A DNA stretch of 50,796 nucleotides. It comes from a virus. The position numbers and the translations under genes are program-made. Positions 24,154 to 32,389 of the stretch are shown one piece after another; the first letter of the stretch is position 1, and each line of letters starts with the position of its first letter. The notes under the pieces were generated by a model. The model ran no database searches. It was given only the letters and a program-made list of their open reading frames with translations, and was not told the origin of the DNA. The stretch lies in IMG/VR virus record IMGVR_UViG_3300005511_000879, positions 1 through 50,796 of that record. One strand, given 5' to 3'.

Positions 24154-25814
24154 GGCGTGGTGGCTCCGTCGTCTTCGCCATCAGCCGGCGGCGTCGGCGG
24201 CGTGGCGTCCTTGGGCTCGGAAGGTGCGGGCGCGCCGGCCTTGGGCACCGGCAACATGTCGGCGTCCTTGAGGCGCTGTTCCTCGGCTTGCTTCTGGTCG
24301 AAGGACTCGTTCCAGTCGGTACCGAACAACTCCCACTCGGCGCGCTCGCGCGACAGGAAGCGCGCGTCGACCGCGTCTCGGTAGGCCGCCACTTCGTCCT
24401 TGGGGTTGATGGAGCCCATGCTGTCGCCCGGCCACACGGCGCGCGTGTAGGCCCAGCGCAGCAGCGGATCGGTGAAGAAGCCCGGCGCAACAACGCGGCC
24501 GATGGCGACCGCCTCCGCCAGCCAGGTTTCATAGACGGGCTGGCAGAAGCTGCGGGCGAGCCAGATGCGCACGCTGCGGAAGTAGATCCAGGCATCCAGC
24601 AGGGCCGCGCGGCTCGCGCTGTAGCTCGAATTGAACTGCTTGAGCAGAACTTCGTAGGGGATGCCGAGCGCCATGCCGATCTGGCGCGACACAGCCAGGA
24701 TGAACTTGTCGAAGTTCGGATTCGGCCGCAGCGGGTTGGCGAACTGCGCCTCTTCCCCCTTGGCAAGTCCCACGACGGCGCCCATGCCCATTTCGATGTC
24801 GCCGCCCTGCGGTGCGTCGGAGCCCGGGCCGGAGCCAGGCGCCGCCGGGCCGCCATCCCAGATTGGCGGCGCGGGGTTGCCGCTGTCGGTCTTGATGAAG
24901 ACGGTGAAGTACGCGCTGATGACGGCGGCGGCAATCTCGGCCTCGGTGTAGCGCGAGATCTGCTTGATGCAGCCGATGATCGGCGCGAGGTAGGGGATGC
25001 CGCGCGCCTGGCCCGGGCGGCGCTGGCGGAAGTGATGCAGGATGCGGCGGCGGCCTGTACGGCCGAGGCGGTCGAACCACTGGCCGGCATAGCGATCGCC
25101 GCGCAGGCTCTGCGAACCCGGATGACGGTCATAGATGAAGTAGCCCAGCGGCACGCCGTTGGGGCCGAAGCGCACGCCGCCCGCGAGGTCGTCTGTGTCG
25201 CGGCCACCGCGCGGATTGCCGCAACGATCCGCCTCGAGCGTCTGCAGGCGCAGGCGGTAAGGCTGGGTGCGCGACGGCTGGCCGTCGGGCATGTTGGTGA
25301 AGCAATCGCCACTCTCCAGCGTGCTGCGCAGCGTCAGGTCCTGTTTTTCGTAGAAGTTCTGCTGGCCCTCGATGTCGCACTCGGTGCTGTCTGCGTACAG
25401 GCTGAACTCGGCCTGGACATGGCTCTTCCAGGCGGTGGCCTCCTCCCGGCTCCAACCGAGGATGCCGCGGTGCGGCTGTGCGCTCAGCGCCAGGCCAGTG
25501 CCGACGACGCGGTCGACGTTGGTGTTGATGGCGCCGACGGCAATCGGGCTGGTGCTGGAGAGGTTGCGCGACTGGCCCCGCTGCGTTGACAGCAGTGGAT
25601 GGGAGTCGGCGCGCGCGTCCCTGGCGCGGGGGCGCCAGTTCTTCGACCCGCCGTCATCGCGGCCGGTGCTGCTGCCGCCGAACTCGCCATCCGACAGCCC
25701 TTCCATACTCGGGAGCGAGGCAAGCGCGTCGAACTGCATGCGATCACGCAGGCGCTTCACGCCTGTGGCGGGAGAGACGCCGGCAATGAGTCGATCGAAC
25801 AGGTTGGCGCGCAT
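24150..25814 (-). CDS. portal protein, lambda family
   Basis: 554 residues of the lambda gpB-type portal family. Typical segments are GAINTNVDRVVGTGLALSAQP, LESGDCFTNMP, QTLEADRC, GVPLGYFIYDRHPG, RRPGQARGIPYLAPIIGCIKQI and EVLLKQFNSSYSASRAALLDAW. Twelve copies would form the DNA entry vertex. It lies between a small connector gene and the protease gene, four bases overlapping the latter. Confidence 0.93.
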   Translation of the reverse strand: MRANLFDRLIAGVSPATGVKRLRDRMQFDALASLPSMEGLSDGEFGGSSTGRDDGGSKNWRPRARDARADSHPLLSTQRGQSRNLSSTSPIAVGAINTNVDRVVGTGLALSAQPHRGILGWSREEATAWKSHVQAEFSLYADSTECDIEGQQNFYEKQDLTLRSTLESGDCFTNMPDGQPSRTQPYRLRLQTLEADRCGNPRGGRDTDDLAGGVRFGPNGVPLGYFIYDRHPGSQSLRGDRYAGQWFDRLGRTGRRRILHHFRQRRPGQARGIPYLAPIIGCIKQISRYTEAEIAAAVISAYFTVFIKTDSGNPAPPIWDGGPAAPGSGPGSDAPQGGDIEMGMGAVVGLAKGEEAQFANPLRPNPNFDKFILAVSRQIGMALGIPYEVLLKQFNSSYSASRAALLDAWIYFRSVRIWLARSFCQPVYETWLAEAVAIGRVVAPGFFTDPLLRWAYTRAVWPGDSMGSINPKDEVAAYRDAVDARFLSRERAEWELFGTDWNESFDQKQAEEQRLKDADMLPVPKAGAPAPSEPKDATPPTPPADGEDDGATTP

Positions 25815-25817
25815 CGA

Positions 25818-26054
25818 TCAGTACCTCGGGCGCAAGTAGCGCAGTCGCCGCACGCCGTTTGCCGCGTTCTGCGCGATCGCGATTTCGGCCTGCGTTTCCT
25901 TGATGCCCGCACGCACCTGTTCGAGATCGGCGCGCCGGTTGCGCCGGGCGGTCGATCCCTGGCCGACGCTGTATTCCTGCGAATCCAGAATGCGGGCCTC
26001 GGCGGCGAGATAGGCGTCGAGCCGCGCCTGCAGTTGAGCGAGCGTCAGGCTCAT
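25818..26054 (-). CDS. small head-tail joining protein (gpW/DUF6148-like)
   Basis: 78 residues, almost wholly helical, with LAQLQARLDAYLAAEARILDSQEYSVGQG and RRADLEQVRAGIKETQAEI. The pattern LDAYLAAEAxILxxQxY...R..L..IR.GI is that of DUF6148/gpW-like small phage proteins located just before the portal gene. Three bases separate it from the portal gene, and its start overlaps the preceding gene. Confidence 0.75.
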   Translation of the reverse strand: MSLTLAQLQARLDAYLAAEARILDSQEYSVGQGSTARRNRRADLEQVRAGIKETQAEIAIAQNAANGVRRLRYLRPRY

Positions 26055-26755
26055 GTGCTGAACTTCCTGCTGACCGACTTGGCAGCGGCGTAGAAATCGC
26101 TGGCGAACCCGTCGCGCACGGCGGAGGCGGCGGCGCCCACGAAGTCGAGTCGCGGCCGGTACGTCGGCAGATTGCGGGTGAAGATGAAAAGCGGCTTGAC
26201 GCCCTGGCCTTCGCGCTTCCAGATGCCGCGCGTTTGCTTGCGGCCCATCGCACCGGCGAACACCGAACCGCTGCCGCGCTTCTGCGAGGCCCCGGCGCGC
26301 GTAACCTGTTGGAGGATGGTGCGAATGGTGGTCGGGGCAACGTTGCCGTTCGCGTCCAGCGCCAGCCCGGCGCCGGGCATCGCGCGCTCGTTGGATTGCA
26401 AGATGCCGGCGAAGCGCAGAGCACGCTCGAAGCCCTTCTCGCTGCGCCCGCCGCCCTCCACTTCCGGCAGCAGGTACGACTCGGGCCGGGTGCCGCGCCC
26501 GCCGCGCTGATCCTTGACGGCGATGCGGGCGAACAGCTTGTCCTTCGTCGCGACCTCGATGCGCGTCGCATTGAGCGTGTACGCAACCGGGCTCCTGAAG
26601 GACGTGCTCATCTGCGCGATCACGGCCTTCTGACCGCGCTTCGCGCTCTTGGTCAACGCAGTCGCCGCGGCATAGGGCAGCACGTTCGACGACACATCGC
26701 GAAGATCGCGAATGACATCGGCCATGCTTGGCCCGGTGCGGCGAACGTCGAGCAT
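26051..26755 (-). CDS. minor tail/head-completion protein, gpZ-like
   Basis: 234 residues, basic. The N-terminal part (VLPYAAATALTKSAKRGQKAVIAQMSTSFRSPVAYTLNATRIEVATK) resembles minor tail protein Z-type sequences, and the end (FASDFYAAAKSVSRKFST) fits the same group. Placement before gpW-like and portal genes is unusual compared with lambda but is seen in other betaproteobacterial phages. Overlaps the next gene by four bases. Confidence 0.55.
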   Translation of the reverse strand: MLDVRRTGPSMADVIRDLRDVSSNVLPYAAATALTKSAKRGQKAVIAQMSTSFRSPVAYTLNATRIEVATKDKLFARIAVKDQRGGRGTRPESYLLPEVEGGGRSEKGFERALRFAGILQSNERAMPGAGLALDANGNVAPTTIRTILQQVTRAGASQKRGSGSVFAGAMGRKQTRGIWKREGQGVKPLFIFTRNLPTYRPRLDFVGAAASAVRDGFASDFYAAAKSVSRKFST

Positions 26756-26762
26756 GTGAGGC

Positions 26763-27056
26763 TTAGGCGGTCGGCTTCGCGGCCACGCTGGCGGAGACGC
26801 CGACGCAAGAGCCAGAAAAGTCGTAGCCAGCAGGCGTCTCGCCCGACCAGCTCAACCAGCCGTTCACGCTGACGACGATGTCTTGCTGTTCGCCGGCTTC
26901 GGCCAGCATGTCGACGAACGCGGTTGCGACGGCCAGCGCTTGATCGCGGTCGTTGGCATGGACCGGCTGCTGCTGGACAACCTTGTCCAGCTCTGCGGCC
27001 ACTTTCAGCTTTGCCTCCGCCTTGGTGGCGGCACGAACGTTGAACGAATACGACAT
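26763..27056 (-). CDS. small hypothetical protein at start of head operon
   Basis: 97 residues starting MSYSFNVRAATKAEAKLKVAAELDKVVQQQP, with a helical N-terminal half and a C-terminal VSVNGWLSWSGE...GVSVSV-like strand region. Met at 27056 is preceded by CAGGACT. It is the first gene downstream of the leftward terminator at 27071-27105, so its expression and that of all later genes may need read-through. No family recognised. Confidence 0.65.
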   Translation of the reverse strand: MSYSFNVRAATKAEAKLKVAAELDKVVQQQPVHANDRDQALAVATAFVDMLAEAGEQQDIVVSVNGWLSWSGETPAGYDFSGSCVGVSASVAAKPTA

Positions 27057-27070
27057 GGTGAGTCCTGAAA

Positions 27071-27105
27071 GAAAAATCGCCCCGGCAACAGGAGTCACCG
27101 GGGCG
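27071..27105 (-). terminator. rho-independent terminator facing left
   Basis: Perfect 8-bp stem CGCCCCGG/CCGGGGCG with a 12-base loop, followed on the minus strand by ATTTTTC. It sits between the antitermination-like gene and the head genes, in the direction of late transcription. Confidence 0.75.
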
Positions 27106-27160
27106 GAACGGGGGAACGGGAGACTCCTTGCGGAGACTTAATTTTCTGAATCAGGATGCA

Positions 27161-27709
27161 TCACTGGTGGCCTAAGTTGTCTCCTGTTTGCGAGACACTT
27201 TCGGTGTTGACAGCGGCGGCTTCGACGTGCGATGCGTGACCTTCGTCTGCATCGGCGGCAGGCACCAGCGCGGCCACATGCGGGCCATTTCGTTCGAACG
27301 ATTGCGCCGAGAGATTGAGCCGGCGACGAAACTCCACGAGCACGCGATAGAAGTGCGCGCGCCCTATGCCCAGGGCGGCGGCGGCCGTTTTAACGGGCTT
27401 CACGCGCACCACGTAGTACAGGTCGAACACTTGCTTTTCCAGGCTCTTGGGCTGGCAGGTGTACGCAATATGGAGCGCGGCCATCGATGCGGCGGATATA
27501 GCGTTGTCCGGCTTGTCGCGCAGCGGTCGCGTGCCTGCACCGACCCTCGCTATCGCGGCGGCTTCCTTCGACACTGGCCGTTCTAGTCGGCGCTCGCGGC
27601 ACCAGGTCACCCAGTTTTCGCAGAGGGCATCCAGTTCGCGGTCCCGCTGGTCTATCGACTCTGGCTCTTCGCCATCTGAAAGGTCATGGTGGTCGATATG
27701 AAATGTCAT
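27161..27709 (-). CDS. candidate antitermination/transcription regulator
   Basis: 182 residues. The pattern ALCENWVTWCRERRLERP followed by a helix-turn-helix-like segment (about 95-130, VFDLYYVVRVKPVKTAAAALGIGRAHFYRVLVEFRRRL) resembles the small phage regulators often annotated as Q-type antitermination or sigma-like proteins of Burkholderiales phages. It overlaps the end of the terminase gene by four bases and is followed at once by a strong terminator. That layout supports a role in letting RNA polymerase pass into the head operon, which is inference. Confidence 0.55.
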   Translation of the reverse strand: MTFHIDHHDLSDGEEPESIDQRDRELDALCENWVTWCRERRLERPVSKEAAAIARVGAGTRPLRDKPDNAISAASMAALHIAYTCQPKSLEKQVFDLYYVVRVKPVKTAAAALGIGRAHFYRVLVEFRRRLNLSAQSFERNGPHVAALVPAADADEGHASHVEAAAVNTESVSQTGDNLGHQ

Positions 27710-29820
27710 CGTCGGATTCCTCTGGACATGATTCGGCGGCCCACGTTCACCGGCGCGGCGGGCCGGACGGGGGCCAAGGGTTGGGCGACTGCCGGCGCGG
27801 GTGCCGGGGCCACTGGGGCAGGCAAAGCGGGAGGTTGTCCATACGTGTGGACGGGCTCTGGCGTGGTGGTTTCACGGGGAACGTCGGCTTCGACAGGCGC
27901 AGGCTCGGGTATGGGCTGCGCGACCTCCACTGCGGCGGGCGCGAACAGGTCCCGGGTCAGATTGGCCGGGATCAGCTTTTCCCGCAGTCGCTTCCAGTCG
28001 AGCGCTGACCACTTGTGCAGGCCCAATTGGTACGCGATGGCGAGGTTGTAGACCGACACGTCCCATGCTTCATTCCGCACGCCGTTGGGCAACTCCCATT
28101 GCCGAACGGGCCTGCCCCTGACGAACTTCGTGCGCGGAGATTCCGACACCATCTGGTCGAACCAATCAGGCTGCAGCTTGTCATGGAAGTGCATCGCCCC
28201 TGGACCATCGGCCAGATGCAGGCGCCCCGAGAGATAGTCCTTGGCAACGTCTGTGCCGACCTCCCAACGCTCCACGCCTCCGGGAACCTTGGTCCCGCCC
28301 CAGTCGATGTCGACGCGCGATGGCGAGCTGCTGATGATCGGGCGCAAGGGCCGCGTGGCGCCGGCCAGCACGGTGCAGCTCAGGCCTTTGCGCGCCGCAC
28401 CGTAGTTGTAGACATCCTGCGTATTGGCGCCGCCGGCGTCGATGCCGTAGGCGCTGATCATGAGCGGCTTGCAGCCACTGGCATGCATGAGGGGCGTGCG
28501 GCGGATCTCATCAAGCCGCTGCCACACGCTGCCCGGCGTTTCGGGCGGCTCAGTCGGCGAGCCGATCAGGGTGATGTAGTCGATCACCCAATGTTCCAGG
28601 CCCGGCCCCCAGGCCTCGATCTGTGCCTCGAGGCGGTTCGCCTGGGTGTCGACGGCCATCGTGACCACCAGCGCCGGATCCGGAATGACGCGAGGCACGT
28701 AGTCTTCGGCGCGATCGCGCAACTGCTTGGCCGTCGTCGCGTTCTCGCTGTTCTTGTAGCTCAAGCCCAACCGTGTGTTGTAGAAGGCCTGCATCAGCGT
28801 GTGATCGCCGCGCAGCAGCGCCTGCTTCGCCCGTTCGTACTGGCGGGCAAGCGACAGCCAGCCGATGGCACCGATCGGCATGTAGAAGGCCGACATCGAC
28901 ACGCTGATGGTTTCGCCATCGCCCTGGCTCTTCGCATGCCAGTGCGCGGTGCCGCCGAGCGCCTCGTCGTAGAACATCGTGGTCTTGTGACGTTCCTCGA
29001 TGTCGGCACCGCATTCCGGGCAAGTGAACCATGCGCGGTCCATGAAGCCCGTGTCGGGATCGCGGCGGTAGTGGAAGTTCTCCAGCAGCAGTTCGTGATG
29101 GTGGCCGCAACCCGGGCACGGCACGAGGTAGACCTCCTGCGTTCCCATCGCGTGCAGTTCGTCGATCTTCGAAAAGCCCTCGATGGTCGGGCTGCTGACC
29201 TCATAGAACTTGCAGTCGCGCTCATGCTGCGTTGCGCGCGCTTCGGCGATCTCGACGGAATCCCCTTCGACGAGAGGCGGCAGGCGGTCAACCTCGTCGA
29301 TGAACAGGTACCGAACAGTGATTTCGGCCAGGTTGGCCGCGGCGCCAGCGGTATTGATGTAGAGGGTGGCGTCGCCCTTGAAGTCCTTCGCCTGGCTGGT
29401 GTTGCGCTTGTCCCGGCTCTTTTCCGCCGAGACGCATTCGCGCAGCACCTTCACGTTGCGAATCGACTGCGAGATGCGTGCGCTGAAGCGCTTGGCGAGG
29501 CCGTCGGTCGGCTGCAACGCCAGGATGTTGGCCGGCGCCCGGTGGATGCAGGCGCCGATCCAGTTGATCGCGCTCTGCGTCTTGAACATCTGCGAAGCGA
29601 CCTTGGCCACAACGCGCTTGCATGGGTGCCCGGGCGACAGTACCTGGGCAATGCGGCGCGCGTAGGGTGTGCGCTCGTAGCGGAACGGGCCAGGATGCGG
29701 TGCGCTCTTAGGCAGCACCATGAATTCTTCCGACCACTCGTCGACGCGCAACTCCGGGTCCGGCCGAGCTGCCGCGGTGGCCGTCCTCATCACCAGGTCG
29801 AATCCATCGGCGATGTTCAA
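27706..29820 (-). CDS. terminase large subunit, GpA family
   Basis: 704 residues of the lambda gpA-type terminase family, the ATPase/nuclease that packages DNA. Seen are the Walker A region VAKVASQMFKTQSA, Walker B YLFIDEVDRLP, a zinc-binding pair CPGCG...CPECG, and nuclease acidic residues in VVTMAVDTQANRLEAQIEAWG and ISAYGIDAGG. I chose TTG at 29820 because GGAGG lies seven bases upstream and the codon overlaps the stop of the preceding gene (TTGA); the next ATG is at 29790. The C-terminal 80 residues are Pro/Ala-rich, a species-specific tail. Confidence 0.93.
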   Translation of the reverse strand: MNIADGFDLVMRTATAAARPDPELRVDEWSEEFMVLPKSAPHPGPFRYERTPYARRIAQVLSPGHPCKRVVAKVASQMFKTQSAINWIGACIHRAPANILALQPTDGLAKRFSARISQSIRNVKVLRECVSAEKSRDKRNTSQAKDFKGDATLYINTAGAAANLAEITVRYLFIDEVDRLPPLVEGDSVEIAEARATQHERDCKFYEVSSPTIEGFSKIDELHAMGTQEVYLVPCPGCGHHHELLLENFHYRRDPDTGFMDRAWFTCPECGADIEERHKTTMFYDEALGGTAHWHAKSQGDGETISVSMSAFYMPIGAIGWLSLARQYERAKQALLRGDHTLMQAFYNTRLGLSYKNSENATTAKQLRDRAEDYVPRVIPDPALVVTMAVDTQANRLEAQIEAWGPGLEHWVIDYITLIGSPTEPPETPGSVWQRLDEIRRTPLMHASGCKPLMISAYGIDAGGANTQDVYNYGAARKGLSCTVLAGATRPLRPIISSSPSRVDIDWGGTKVPGGVERWEVGTDVAKDYLSGRLHLADGPGAMHFHDKLQPDWFDQMVSESPRTKFVRGRPVRQWELPNGVRNEAWDVSVYNLAIAYQLGLHKWSALDWKRLREKLIPANLTRDLFAPAAVEVAQPIPEPAPVEADVPRETTTPEPVHTYGQPPALPAPVAPAPAPAVAQPLAPVRPAAPVNVGRRIMSRGIRR

Positions 29821-31070
29821 GCTGCATCCTCCGCGCTGAACAGCAGCGGCTGTACAGCACCATTCTGATAGACCGTTTCCATCACCGTGATACCCAGCGG
29901 TTCGTCGCCGTCCCAGCCGTTCGGCCATGTCTCCGCAGCGATCAGCTCGCGGATGCGAGCCTCCTCCTCGGCGTTGATCAGGCTAATCTCGGGCCGGCGC
30001 AATGCCAGCGCCGAGGCGTTGATCTCGGCCTGGATGGCCAGGATCCGCGCCAGGCCCATGAGGCGCGCTTCGAAGGTGAGCGGACCCATGCGCTGGGGGT
30101 TCTTGCCGATGCTGCCGTCCTTCAGCCGCTCAATGCCCGCCTTCTTCAGCCGGTACTGCGGTTCGCGCAGCTCGCGCCACAGGGGCCGGATGCCCTTCAG
30201 CGGGGCGAGATAGGCCCACCGCGGCAGCTTGAGCACGCTGTCCAGCGCCTTGTCTTCCTGCGCTAGCGGGCAGCCGATGCACCCCGTGCGGGCGTTGATT
30301 TCTTCGGCTTCGTCGCCGCCGTAGGCATCGGCGATCATGGCGGTGGACCAGTCGCCGAACTCGGCCCGGGGCGCCCAGTGCTTGAGCCATTCCCAGACGT
30401 GACACACCCGCCAGTGCAGCAGCGGAGCCAGCGTGGCGATGCGCCCCGCGAGGCCCTTGGCATTGGGCAGCACCTTCTGGTACCAGCCTTGCCCGCATTC
30501 GGCACCGTCCTTGCCGCAGGACATCTCGATGCGTTGGTCCCGGATCGCGCTCTCACCCTGGCGCACGCCCGTGATCATCAGCACGTTGCCTTCGTACTGG
30601 TCCAGGCGCGCAGCAATAGCGGCCTGCATCGGCTCGATCTTGATCTGGCCTGTGCACCAGCGAAGCGTATTGTTGTTGGGCGGAGGTACGCCGCGGCCCA
30701 GGATGTAGACCATGAATCGGTCATCCATCGGTGCCATCACGATCTCAACGCGGATCCCGCGCTCGCGCAGCTCGTCGACGATCTGCATGGCCGCATGCCA
30801 CAGCGGCGGCAGCTCCTGCCGGGTATCGGCCAGGAACACCGTGATGCTGCGTGGGCGCGGGATCTTGCCGGTTTCGATCAGCCAGATGATCATGGTCAGC
30901 GTGGCCGTGCTGTCCTTGCCGCCGCTCCAGGCGATGCCGATGTCCTGGTGATCCGGCAGGTAGGCCTGCAGCGACTGGATCGTGAGCTCGATGCTGTCGG
31001 TCATCTGGAGGCGCTGGCCGCCGTCGAAGAAGGTCCACTGGTGAGGCCTCGTGCTTCGTATGTCTTCCAT
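29817..31070 (-). CDS. DndC-like PP-loop/Fe-S protein (PAPS reductase family)
   Basis: 417 residues. The PP-loop SGGKDST (49-55) shows adenylation chemistry. LRWCTGQIKIEP (Cys139) and GCIGCPL (Cys264, Cys267) match the Fe-S cysteine positions of DndC, the sulfur-inserting enzyme of DNA phosphorothioation; further cysteines are Cys185 and Cys192. Family members activate a substrate with ATP and reduce or transfer sulfur. It lies between the terminase genes with overlapping stops and starts, so it is made with the packaging enzyme. No dndA, B, D or E is present in the window. It could be a PAPS reductase relative with another substrate. Confidence 0.8.
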   Translation of the reverse strand: MEDIRSTRPHQWTFFDGGQRLQMTDSIELTIQSLQAYLPDHQDIGIAWSGGKDSTATLTMIIWLIETGKIPRPRSITVFLADTRQELPPLWHAAMQIVDELRERGIRVEIVMAPMDDRFMVYILGRGVPPPNNNTLRWCTGQIKIEPMQAAIAARLDQYEGNVLMITGVRQGESAIRDQRIEMSCGKDGAECGQGWYQKVLPNAKGLAGRIATLAPLLHWRVCHVWEWLKHWAPRAEFGDWSTAMIADAYGGDEAEEINARTGCIGCPLAQEDKALDSVLKLPRWAYLAPLKGIRPLWRELREPQYRLKKAGIERLKDGSIGKNPQRMGPLTFEARLMGLARILAIQAEINASALALRRPEISLINAEEEARIRELIAAETWPNGWDGDEPLGITVMETVYQNGAVQPLLFSAEDAA

Positions 31071-31642
31071 CAGGTGGCCTCTTTGGGGGGGAGTCGCTCG
31101 AGCATCTGTGCTTCCCAGCCTTCGAAGGCTCGGCGAAGCTCGCTCACGACCTGGTGCTCGATCTCTCTCGCGTCGGCCAGGCCGACCAGCTTCGGGGACA
31201 CCCGCGGGGCGGTGGCGATCACCGCGTCACGCAACTGGCGGAAGGCATCGAAGACGGCGCGCTCGACCGTGGCTCGGTCGACCAGTCGGCCGGCTTCCTT
31301 CGCGTTCTCGCGCTCCTCGCGTTCAACGGCGGCCAGCTCACGGCGTGTGCGCAGCTCGTGGTAGCCGGCATCCTTCGACGCCTGCGCATCTGGCGCGGCG
31401 GATGACTCCGCAGGCGCCGGGGCACCCTGCCCCTCGCCTGTTTCGTTCACCACGGCGTTGCGCCCGCTGTCGGCCCTGGCGCGAGTGTTCTGGCTCCATT
31501 GGATGTCCGCGACGGCCGGGTCGATCTTGCCGTCGATGAGTGAGATCCGCTTCTCGGCGACAGCCTTGGCCACCGCCGACTTGGCGACGCCCCGGCGTCG
31601 GGCGTACTCCGACTGCGTGATCAGCGTCACCTTGTTGTTCAC
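31070..31642 (-). CDS. terminase small subunit, Nu1-like
   Basis: 190 residues. The N-terminal QSEYARRRGVAKSAVAKAVAEKRISLIDGKIDP is the DNA-binding helix-turn-helix typical of Nu1-type small subunits, which recognise the packaging site. A linker (70-90) leads to a helical oligomerisation region (ELRTRRELAAVEREERENAKEAGRLVDRATVERAVFDAFRQLRDAV). It overlaps the next gene at its stop (TGATG). A cos or pac site may lie close by but I could not identify it. Confidence 0.88.
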   Translation of the reverse strand: MNNKVTLITQSEYARRRGVAKSAVAKAVAEKRISLIDGKIDPAVADIQWSQNTRARADSGRNAVVNETGEGQGAPAPAESSAAPDAQASKDAGYHELRTRRELAAVEREERENAKEAGRLVDRATVERAVFDAFRQLRDAVIATAPRVSPKLVGLADAREIEHQVVSELRRAFEGWEAQMLERLPPKEAT

Positions 31643-32148
31643 TTTGCGCGGCCCCGTTCACCGACTTGTTCACTTTTCTCCACGCCTGCGACTGGCGCGA
31701 GCACGGGGGTCGAATTACCCCCATGGCTCCCTGCGGCAGGAGGACCCATAGGGGGGGTGGCCTGTTGCGGGGCCGCCACACGCCCCAGGCTGGTGCGCAG
31801 GCCAGGGGCGACCGGCGGCAACGCCTGACCGCCACCATTCCCGTAGATCGTGACGCTCATGCGATCAGACATCACGTCCACACCGGCCACGCAGATGGCA
31901 TCGATGTCATCAAGGCGGCATGCGTCACCACTCGATCCGCCTTGAGGCGATGGCGTTGCGGTCATCGTCATGCCTGCCGTGGGCACATCGAAACGCAAGT
32001 CCAAGAACGCGCGCACCATGTGCTCGCCGTCGAACTTCACAAAGGCATCCCAACCGGTTGCCAAACGAAGGCGCCCATTGGTCAAGCCGCGCCCCATCAG
32101 GGTCAGCAACTCAGCCAATCGCTGCTCATGTTCCTGCTCTCTGCTCAT
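31639..32148 (-). CDS. hypothetical protein before terminase genes
   Basis: 169 residues with an N-terminal helical part (REQEHEQRLAELLTLMGRGLTNG), a centre with WDAFVKFDGEHMVRAFLDLRFDVP, and a low-complexity Pro/Gly-rich C-terminal third. The start ATG at 32148 has AGGAAAAAGGAA before it. It is the first gene of the packaging operon and abuts the iteron-rich region. No family recognised. Confidence 0.65.
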   Translation of the reverse strand: MSREQEHEQRLAELLTLMGRGLTNGRLRLATGWDAFVKFDGEHMVRAFLDLRFDVPTAGMTMTATPSPQGGSSGDACRLDDIDAICVAGVDVMSDRMSVTIYGNGGGQALPPVAPGLRTSLGRVAAPQQATPPMGPPAAGSHGGNSTPVLAPVAGVEKSEQVGERGRAK

Positions 32149-32173
32149 TTCCTTTTTCCTTTTCAAAGTAAGA

Positions 32174-32389
32174 GTTACGGTGATACGAGCGCGCGTAACA
32201 GGCACACCCGCACCACGCCTAGCGAGTTACGCGGTTACGCGGTTACGACCCATCGCGCATGCATACATGCGCACGCACACCCATGCGCACACGCCCGCAT
32301 GCATTTGGGAGGGTGCGTAACGCCGTAACCCCGTAACAACCCGCGCCGGGCCTTGATTCCGCCGTTACGCATCGCTGTAACTCCGTAAC
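32174..32389. repeat. 8-bp iteron array, candidate replication origin
   Basis: Ten copies of GTTACG or its complement CGTAAC lie in 216 bases, plus one TGTAAC variant. Three direct copies at 8-base spacing (32226, 32234, 32242) face three inverted copies at the same spacing (32316, 32324, 32332). Between them is a GC/AT alternating stretch with GCATGCAT at both sides. More copies sit at 32174, 32194, 32364 and 32384. The array lies immediately beside the replicative helicase gene. Such arrays act as initiator-binding sites. Confidence 0.75.

Noticed and set aside
28015-29868. Long plus-strand open frame opposite the terminase gene
   Set aside because: Antisense to a well-supported terminase; composition is His/Arg/Ala-rich as expected for a shadow frame.
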